From Leptasterias polaris (lineage: Eukaryota > Echinodermata > Asteroidea > Forcipulatida > Asteriidae): 64,000 bases of DNA. The position numbers and the translations under genes are program-made. Below are positions 58,301-64,000 of the stretch, in pieces. The stretch lies in NCBI GenBank assembly GCA_037783415.1, contig JAZGTN010000037.1, forward strand, positions 3,906,001 through 3,970,000, written 5' to 3'. Under the pieces are notes generated by a model. That model ran no database searches. It was not told where the DNA came from and was given only the letters and a program-made list of their open reading frames with translations. Numbering within the stretch: the first letter of the stretch is position 1; every line of letters starts with the position of its first letter.

Positions 58301-61300
58301 ATGTTTGAATACGCAAGAGACTTGCACGGTCCATAGACCTCTTGTGTATGACGTCACAAGCTTTAAAAACACTCTCACTGAGGTCAATAAAGACATATCA
58401 TTGACTGAGAGTCGTGTACTTTGCGTACTCACATACACATTCTCATTGTTTGACCTCACAATATGGGGTCCACACAATAAAGAGTTGTTTTCTTGTTTAT
58501 CCTGGGTAATCCATTCAGTATAAGTAGAACTCACTGATCTCCCATGGATCCCAGCTTACCTAACAACTGACAAAAATGCACTTAAGATAAAATAATAAAA
58601 GGTAACAGGGAAACACATTGCACATTCATTAAAAAACACTGGATCCTAGCACTCATAAAAACAATTTTTTTTTTTTAAATAATTAAAATGGACCAAAAAA
58701 TGGATGACTTTTGCCATCTCATAAACTCACCTGATGTGGAGTTGTGATGGGATAGGTTGCTGGGGTTGTATTTGAAGAGAGATCACCTGACACGAGTCTG
58801 AGGGCCGACTGGAATCCGCCAGTGAAAGGCAAGGCAATGAGACATCTACATTAGATAAAATAAATAAATCAATGGAAACATGCTCTGAGGCTATGAAAAC
58901 ATTAAATAAATTCAATACAGGAAAATCAAAACCAGCATTTGTAGGATACCCTTTGGGAAAGTTGAAACACGTAAAAAAAAACAGATTAGCAAGGAGTGTA
59001 ATGTCGTTATAGTATGGTTGGTGGTGTTTTTGAATTTGAACAACAATATTACTTATCAGATATGTAAATATTATGTAAATTAGGTAATAATAATAATAAT
59101 AATAAAGACTTGTTATGCGCACATATCCACCCTGCTGGGTGTTCAAGGCGCAGTAAACCAAAAAAACAAACAAAAGAAAAACAGAAACAACTAAATTATT
59201 CCTTGAAAACCAGTGACATTAGATAAGTTTTGAGAAGTGATTTAAATTTTGTGGTACAAAGACAAGATCTAAGATTATGTGGTAGAGAGTTCCAGATGCG
59301 TGGCGCAGCTACAGAAAAAGACCTGTCACCCCAGGAGTGTTGAGACTTGGGTTCCTTGAGGAGAAGCATGGTACTGGATCGAAGATTCCTTGACGGAGTG
59401 TAAACTTGAAGCAGTTCAGAGATATAGTGGGGAGCCTTGCCGTTAAGTGCTTTGTGGACAATGAGCATCAGCTTGAAGATGATACGTTGAGAGACAGGGA
59501 GCCAGTGAAGTTGTTTCAGAATGGGGGTGATAGAACAAGACTTTTTAGACAGTGTCACGATGCGGGCTGCGGTGTTTTGGAGGCGTTGAAGGCGGGAAAT
59601 CTGGTTGTTAGGAAGACTGTAGAGAAGAGCATTGCCGTTGTCAAGACGAGAAGTTACGAATGCATGAATGACTTTTTCAGTGGCACTCTTGTTCAAGTAC
59701 TTGCGTATCTTACCAATATTCCTGATGTGAAATGATGACACACGTATGATGTTGTTGATGTGTGGTTGAAGTGTCATTGATGAATCAAAAATAACCCCCA
59801 AGTTCCGAGCTTGCAACGAGGGAGCTATCCGAGCATTACCAATGGAAATGTATGGCACTGAAACCTTTGTTAATTGTTGACGAGACCCAAAAAGAATGAA
59901 CTCTGTTTTATCATCATTCAACTTCAGGAAGTTCTGTTGGGTCCAACGTCGAATCTCTTGGATGCAATTCTCAAGTCTTTCAATAGAGGTATTGGCATTT
60001 TCTTGAGTAGATTTAAACGTGATGTATACGTGATGTATACACTCAATTAAGCCTTAGTGTCTGATCCATTTTGGCAAAAATCATTTTAAATAATACGGAG
60101 GGCCGTAGTGTGAAAGCCGTTGATCCAATGGGACTAAAACTTCAAATTTCAGCGTAACCCATTCGCCAATTATAAAGCAATTTGTATGGGTTAGGTTAAA
60201 CACACTGGGTGATGACACAGAATGACCCCACTATGACATCATTCAGCAGTAAACATTGATTACCTGATATTGGTTTGTAATTCTTGGGGACGTCAACGTG
60301 TAGGACCAGCGTGTAGAGTTTCTCCATGGATTCAGGTATGGCTATTTCTTGACTCTGTTGAAAGGATTCAAAACAAGACCAAAGAACTGGTTCAGAAGTT
60401 GTTCAAGAAACGGTGAATATTTCTCAAAAAGGCCTGTAAATTGTGGCCATTATATTTAAACATATATTTCTACAGTACTGTTGTCAAGTTTAACTTTTGG
60501 CTTTTTTCCCCCTTTGACATTTTCCACCATTGTAAACTGGTAAAAACCTTAACTTTAACTTGTTAAGATTTGTTTCTGCCGCGGAGTAGATTATTCAGAA
60601 TTTGTGAGGCTTCAGGAGACTTCTCAGTTCTGAAAAGTTACTGTTACTGTAAAGGACAGACAAAGTAAACAATTATTTACTTACAAAATGAAGATAGTAG
60701 TCCATGTTGATAACTGGATTAGGATTAGTCTTGAGCTGTTGCAAATACTGATCTGGATTAGTGGCAGGGATCATCACATGATCAGGTCGTCTGTTAATCC
60801 TATATGGGGATTATGAATCAAGTTCAAATAGAGATCAATATTCTAAGTACATGTATTGGGTTTTATAAAATTTTGTACTGACAGCGTGGGCGGATATACT
60901 TTTATCTGTTGCTGATTTCATGAACAGTGTCGATCACTAATGCGTACAAACATAATATATTAAGTGCTGTTTGAAGCTTTGCTTGGTGTGGAAAATAAGA
61001 AGTAACTATAACTAGTAAACTTGCGAGTACAACCATGGCGTAAATCTCTTTTGGGTCGAGTGTTGACTCTGAAAAGAGCCGGTGTGGTCTCGATATTTGG
61101 AATACTATACTCTGCTCACCTTCTGAAGCAGAGTCTCCTGAAAACTGGCACTCCGAGGTGATCTCTGGAACATTCTATGTTTCCCCGTCGGAAAATAGAA
61201 CACTCCAGGGCTCATCAAGCAGTTAAATTCACTGAATGAACAGCACCCTCTATAGTTGGTGATTGTCGTTTATAAACTACCCCCTCAATTTGTACGCAAT

Positions 61301-64000
61301 TACCATCTTACCTTGTGAGACACAGAATAGGTTGGCTGATGTCCTGTACTGGTGGAGGAATATTGAAATTTGAACTCCCCGTGACAAGTCTAGTCAAACT
61401 CTGTGTAGTTCCGGCTGATGATAAGATTCTGGAGATCTGCATAAGTAAGATCATGAAATGAGGAATGAGGTTAGAGTTGCTCGTTGTTTGCTCTTGCTTT
61501 AATGAGGAAACAGTTCTTGTTTGTGTACTAGCACCAGATTCCATGGAGCAGGTCCCACAGAGAAACTGTTGAGAATCCTAGGTGGTTTACCAGGGTTCAA
61601 TTTCATAGAGCTGCTTAAGCAGCAAATGTTGATTAACAATTTTCGGCTGACCATAAACGAGCAGGAAACCAGTCACAAATGGTACGTGTGAAGTGGTATT
61701 TTGGCTGGTTTTTGCCACAGAATTATGTGTTTACGATGCTCTGTGAAAAATAGGTTACCAGACAGAATACCATACAGCTACCGCCGTTGCTTAGCAAAGA
61801 ATCTTGCTAAGCAGAATTTTCTGGTGAACAGCTTTATGAAATTGGGCCCCTGGTCAGTAAAGAATTTTTACTTGTGCATATGGGTAATTTAGGTTACAAA
61901 GCAATCTTGGCTTACAGCTACCGCAGACATTTTGCACTAACCCTGTAAGCAGAGATTGGTGACCATAAGCAAAGAATTTTGCAGTAAGTAAAACCATGAC
62001 AACAAGCCATTTTGAGATATTGTGGCAAATTTCTATGACACTATTTTGCTTTGGGTAAATTTGTCTGTACACACCAAAACAAAACAGTGTCCTCCATTGC
62101 AATGAATGGTGTTCGCCATCATATCGTCGCGCGTACCACGAACCGACCTAACTCGTACACAGTATAAAAAAACATGTTTGGAGAAAATCACGAATGAAGT
62201 TGCACTATTTTTCAAACTGCTGTTTCGGGTTCTGCTAACTATTTGTATACAATTTTTCAAGACAAAAATAAAGCCGATTACTTTATTAATACAGAACTGT
62301 CAATTTCATTTAATCCCCGCAACTATTTTAATTAGTAAATAATACCTAAACAGATAGGTCACTTTGTGAAAATTAAAATCCGAATTTTGCCAGCAGAGCG
62401 CCGTGTACAAACCAATGCATAATAGAGACGTATCTAGTTAGGTCACTTTGTGAAAATACCACGCTTTGAGTTAGGTCAGTTCGTGGTACGCAAATTTTAC
62501 ACGCGCGCCCGAACTGCACGCGCTGTAGCGCATAGTACATCATTGGTAAAGTGGCGTATCTAGATAGGTCACTTTGTGAAAAGACAAAACGGCAAATCTA
62601 GTGATACGTCGTTTTTAGTAATTAGTGTAATTACAAAACTACTACGTATTTAGTTCTGAAACTTGCTGAAAATGTTAACAGTAATGAGTATATTAATAAT
62701 TTGTAAAAAAAAATATTTGCAAAAGTGTGTGATTTTTGTCAGTTAGGTCGGTTCGTGGTACGAGCGACGATATCTCACAAAGGCTAACAGGCCATTGTAA
62801 GCCAAATTTTACCTTTTCACTTGAGATGTTTGTGAGCATTGCATAGTAGAATCTAGCTCTGTCCCTTATGTCTAAATCGCTGTAGTTTGTGAACAACTCA
62901 AACAGCAACTGGCCAAACTCTGCAAACAAACATGGAGATAAAACAGGAGTAGAACTATTATTTAAGGATTTTGGTTTGACGTGCACCATGCACGTTATGA
63001 ATGCACCGCAGCACTATGTACTACATAAATCGGTCTCATAATTCACAAAATTCAAAAACATGTCTTTAAAATGTTTCTGTTTGTTCAAGCACATTGAGTA
63101 CCTTATTAGTAAATACGTGTGCTATACAATACTACATAAAATGTCCATTGCTAAGGGCCAAGAACAGTTCAAACAACCCAAGTAACACCCAGCCACCTAC
63201 TAATAATAATAACTAGTATTTAGTACGCTCTCCATAGTACACTTTATCACAGCGTTTACACAAAATAATCATACATAACATACAACCGAATTTCATCAGA
63301 AAAGGTACATACACAATGTTTGAAAGGGATGGGGAAAAGAAAAGGGCTTAAATTAACTATACAGGGAAGAGGCAAGTTTTCAAGAGTTTCTTAAATTGGT
63401 CTGTGGAATTTACTGCTTTAATAAAAGAGAGGATATTATTTCATTCTTTGGATGTAGTTACAGTGAATGTGCGATCGCCAGCTTTGCTACTACTGAGTGT
63501 TAAACCTGTGCTGAACTGTTACTTGTTGCATCGTACCATTTTATTTATTGAACTGTTATAGCGCCCTCTCCCATGTCTCCTGTTTACAGTATAAACAGGT
63601 CAAGGTTCTATTTTGCAAAGTCACCAGACAAAGTAATACATTGGAAAGTTATACATTGTTTTAGGGCACTTTCACTATCCACATGTACAGCAGTACACAA
63701 AAAGTTAGTATCTATGACCTTGCTTTACTGGAGTGTGTGTAGACAGTTCAATACCACTACCACACTCAGTTCTGTTACACACTGTTGTTGTATGTTGAAT
63801 AAATCAGTTACATTCATTCTTGATCAAGAGGTTGTCTCCTCTTCAATCCTTGTTTTGAGCTATACATTGATGTAGGATTAGCAACATTTTCTCCTATAAA
63901 CCCACCGTACCTTTGAAGATGTTCGTTGTATCGTGATGCTGCATGATGCTATGGCACACAGAGAGGATGCAGGTACCCAACAACCAGCCGCCACTCGATG
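55205..64000 (-). CDS. AP5B1: AP-5 complex subunit beta-1, C-terminal part, 9 exons, runs off the right edge
   Basis: Large subunit of the AP-5 adaptor, which works with SPG11 and SPG15 in late-endosome/lysosome retrieval. Exons 63911-64000 (partial), 62813-62919, 61312-61436, 60685-60799, 60264-60354, 58731-58845, 57366-57527, 56433-56542 and 55205-55377 join through GT/AG borders in one frame: 361 codons plus stop. Landmarks that parallel human AP5B1: DIRDRARFYYAMLTN, EKLYTLVLHVDVP, LPPAVIQFSDLFLPIP with LKLFDDLWEYI, and the C-terminal ICLPPSWHVLLKITT and DNWKILPLVN. Human AP5B1 is 878 residues, so more than half the protein lies beyond 64000. Introns carry several mobile elements, none of which disrupts an exon. 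Confidence 0.92.
55985..56245 (-). mobile_element. SINE family B, copy 2, in last AP5B1 intron
   Basis: The minus-strand head reads GGTCAGGTTGGCCTAGTGGT (A box) and GGCTTGAATCACGCC (B box-like). The body matches 32398-32670. It sits in the intron between 55377 and 56433, in the sense orientation of the gene. Confidence 0.8.
56433..56542 (-). CDS. AP5B1: AP5B1 exon
   Basis: Encodes RESLCAESVCTLMMDKTAML to NDYRIHPYH. Acceptor ATTCAG|CC, donor CACG|GTGAGT, phase 1. Confidence 0.88.
57100..57345. mobile_element. MITE family H, copy in AP5B1 intron
   Basis: 'gtattttggttggtaacc', 'ggaattgggcctaaagctgt', 'gcttagctcaaacag' and 'caacagctttataaaattgtg ccc' match the family (61588-61856), with a partly rearranged order. 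Confidence 0.55.
57366..57527 (-). CDS. AP5B1: AP5B1 exon
   Basis: TMFISANSETCSCSLPPAVI, QFSDLFLPIPVM and LKLFDDLWEYIHNEQEQ. The most conserved stretch against human AP5B1. Donor CAGAA|GTAAGT. Confidence 0.93.
58731..58845 (-). CDS. AP5B1: AP5B1 exon
   Basis: VSLPCLSLADSSRPSDSCQV to SQLHI plus AG. Acceptor ATGTAG|AT, donor ATCAG|GTGAGT, phase 2. Confidence 0.88.
59083..60045 (-). mobile_element. 5'-truncated L2/CR1-like LINE, reverse-transcriptase C-terminal fragment
   Basis: The minus-strand frame from about 60045 to 59196 reads VYITFKSTQENANTSIERL, then LKLNDDKTEFILFGS, NLGVIFDSSMTLQPHI, LDNGNALLY, LQRLQNTAARIV, LHWLPVSQRI and FKSLLKTYL. This is the thumb and C-terminal region of non-LTR reverse transcriptases, just after the (missing) YADD box. 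A short 3' UTR ends GCGCCTTGAACACCC...GGATATGTGCGC and (ATT)n at 59085-59105. The frame is open, so insertion or decay is recent, but the element is 5' truncated and cannot move itself. It lies in an AP5B1 intron, sense to the gene. Confidence 0.9.
60264..60354 (-). CDS. AP5B1: AP5B1 exon
   Basis: SQEIAIPESMEKLYTLVLHV to KPIS plus G. Start of the C-terminal beta-rich region. Acceptor CAACAG|AGT, donor TCAG|GTAATC, phase 1. Confidence 0.88.
60685..60799 (-). CDS. AP5B1: AP5B1 exon
   Basis: INRRPDHVMIPATNPDQYLQ to MDYYLHF. Acceptor ATATAG|G, donor TTT|GTAAGT, phase 0. Confidence 0.85.
61312..61436 (-). CDS. AP5B1: AP5B1 exon
   Basis: ISRILSSAGTTQSLTRLVTG to ILCLT plus AG. Acceptor ATGCAG|ATC, donor ACAAG|GTAAGA, phase 2. 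Confidence 0.85.
61588..61856. mobile_element. MITE family H, best copy, in AP5B1 intron
   Basis: Ends CAGGGTTCAATTTCATAGAG and, read from the right, CAGGGGCCCAATTTCATAAA: TIRs of about 25 bp including AGCTG. The CAGGG start suggests hAT, but no clear 8-bp duplication is seen. Non-coding. Confidence 0.7.
62121..62773. mobile_element. 653-bp TIR element in AP5B1 intron with internal repeats
   Basis: Left end ATATCGTCGCGCGTACCACG and its continuation AACCGACCTAACT are repeated in inverse at 62741-62773. Inside, AGGTCACTTTGTGAAAA occurs three times (about 62356, 62440 and 62566) and AGGTCAGTTCGTGGTACG once more near 62472. No target duplication was identified. Its right end is only 40 bp from an AP5B1 exon. 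Confidence 0.75.
62813..62919 (-). CDS. AP5B1: AP5B1 exon
   Basis: FGQLLFELFTNYSDLDIRDR, then ARFYYAMLTNISSEK. Acceptor TTTGCAG|AG, donor AAG|GTAAAA, phase 0. Confidence 0.92.
63190..63520 (-). mobile_element. Decayed LINE reverse-transcriptase C-terminal remnant
   Basis: (AAT)n at 63199-63211 marks the 3' tail. On the minus strand, pieces such as KAGDRTFTVTT and VNSTDQFKKLLKTCLF correspond to GDRSFSVAAP and TKFKSLLKTYL of the fragment at 59196-60045, with stops between. Located in an AP5B1 intron. Confidence 0.65.
63911..64000 (-). CDS. AP5B1: AP5B1 exon (partial at window edge)
   Basis: Encodes WLLGTCILSVCHSIMQHHDT and TNIFK plus one base; donor AAAG|GTACGG, phase 1. Helical repeat region. 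Confidence 0.85.

Noticed and set aside
59406..59735. 109-codon plus-strand frame
   Set aside because: Antisense shadow of the LINE reverse-transcriptase fragment.

Overview
The window is eukaryotic DNA: AT-rich, intron-containing and dense in transposable elements. It is most likely from an echinoderm, probably a sea star. That assignment is inference. It rests on metazoan-type split genes (PIM kinase, AP5B1) and on short terminal-inverted-repeat elements of the TTAAAGGCACTGGACACG type, which I associate with echinoderm genomes. No bacterial operons, CRISPR arrays or viral genes were seen.

Only two protein genes can be reconstructed exon by exon, both on the minus strand. The first (38277-40688) is a complete five-exon PIM-family serine/threonine kinase of 376 residues with all catalytic residues. 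It has a TATA-like box and a half CRE just upstream. The second (55205 to beyond 64000) is the C-terminal part of AP5B1, the beta subunit of the AP-5 adaptor complex. Nine exons are in the window, giving 361 codons with every splice phase consistent, and the gene runs off the right edge. A GC-richer ORF at 43709-43973 (+) looks like a possible first exon with a mitochondrial presequence, but no downstream exon was found.

Layout: 1-38 kb is gene-poor and built largely from mobile elements and satellites. It contains an 817-bp element with a 9-bp target duplication (1608-2424), a 42-bp minisatellite (5507-6180), a 20-bp minisatellite (9659-10321), a Harbinger-like MITE (12430-12796) and two TTAA-flanked MITEs (14016-14398, 15458-15956). 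It also holds two composite palindrome elements (14577-15100, 25233-25768), a 2.6-kb element with long TIRs, a perfect 9-bp target duplication and a broken RecQ-like helicase fragment (18155-20754), and several tRNA-derived SINEs. 38-41 kb is the PIM gene. 41-55 kb is intergenic, with an hAT-like element inserted in degenerate TTAGGG-like repeats (51542-52827), more MITEs and an 88-bp tandem array. 55-64 kb is AP5B1, whose introns carry a SINE, a 5'-truncated LINE reverse-transcriptase fragment, a second LINE remnant and several TIR elements.

The most interesting material is the mobile DNA. There are two elements with 9-bp duplications (Mutator-like by TSD length), one carrying a helicase fragment. 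Two related elements keep a common frame but have entirely different, internally self-complementary hairpin stems. A tRNA-headed SINE appears to share its 3' tail with the LINE found in AP5B1.
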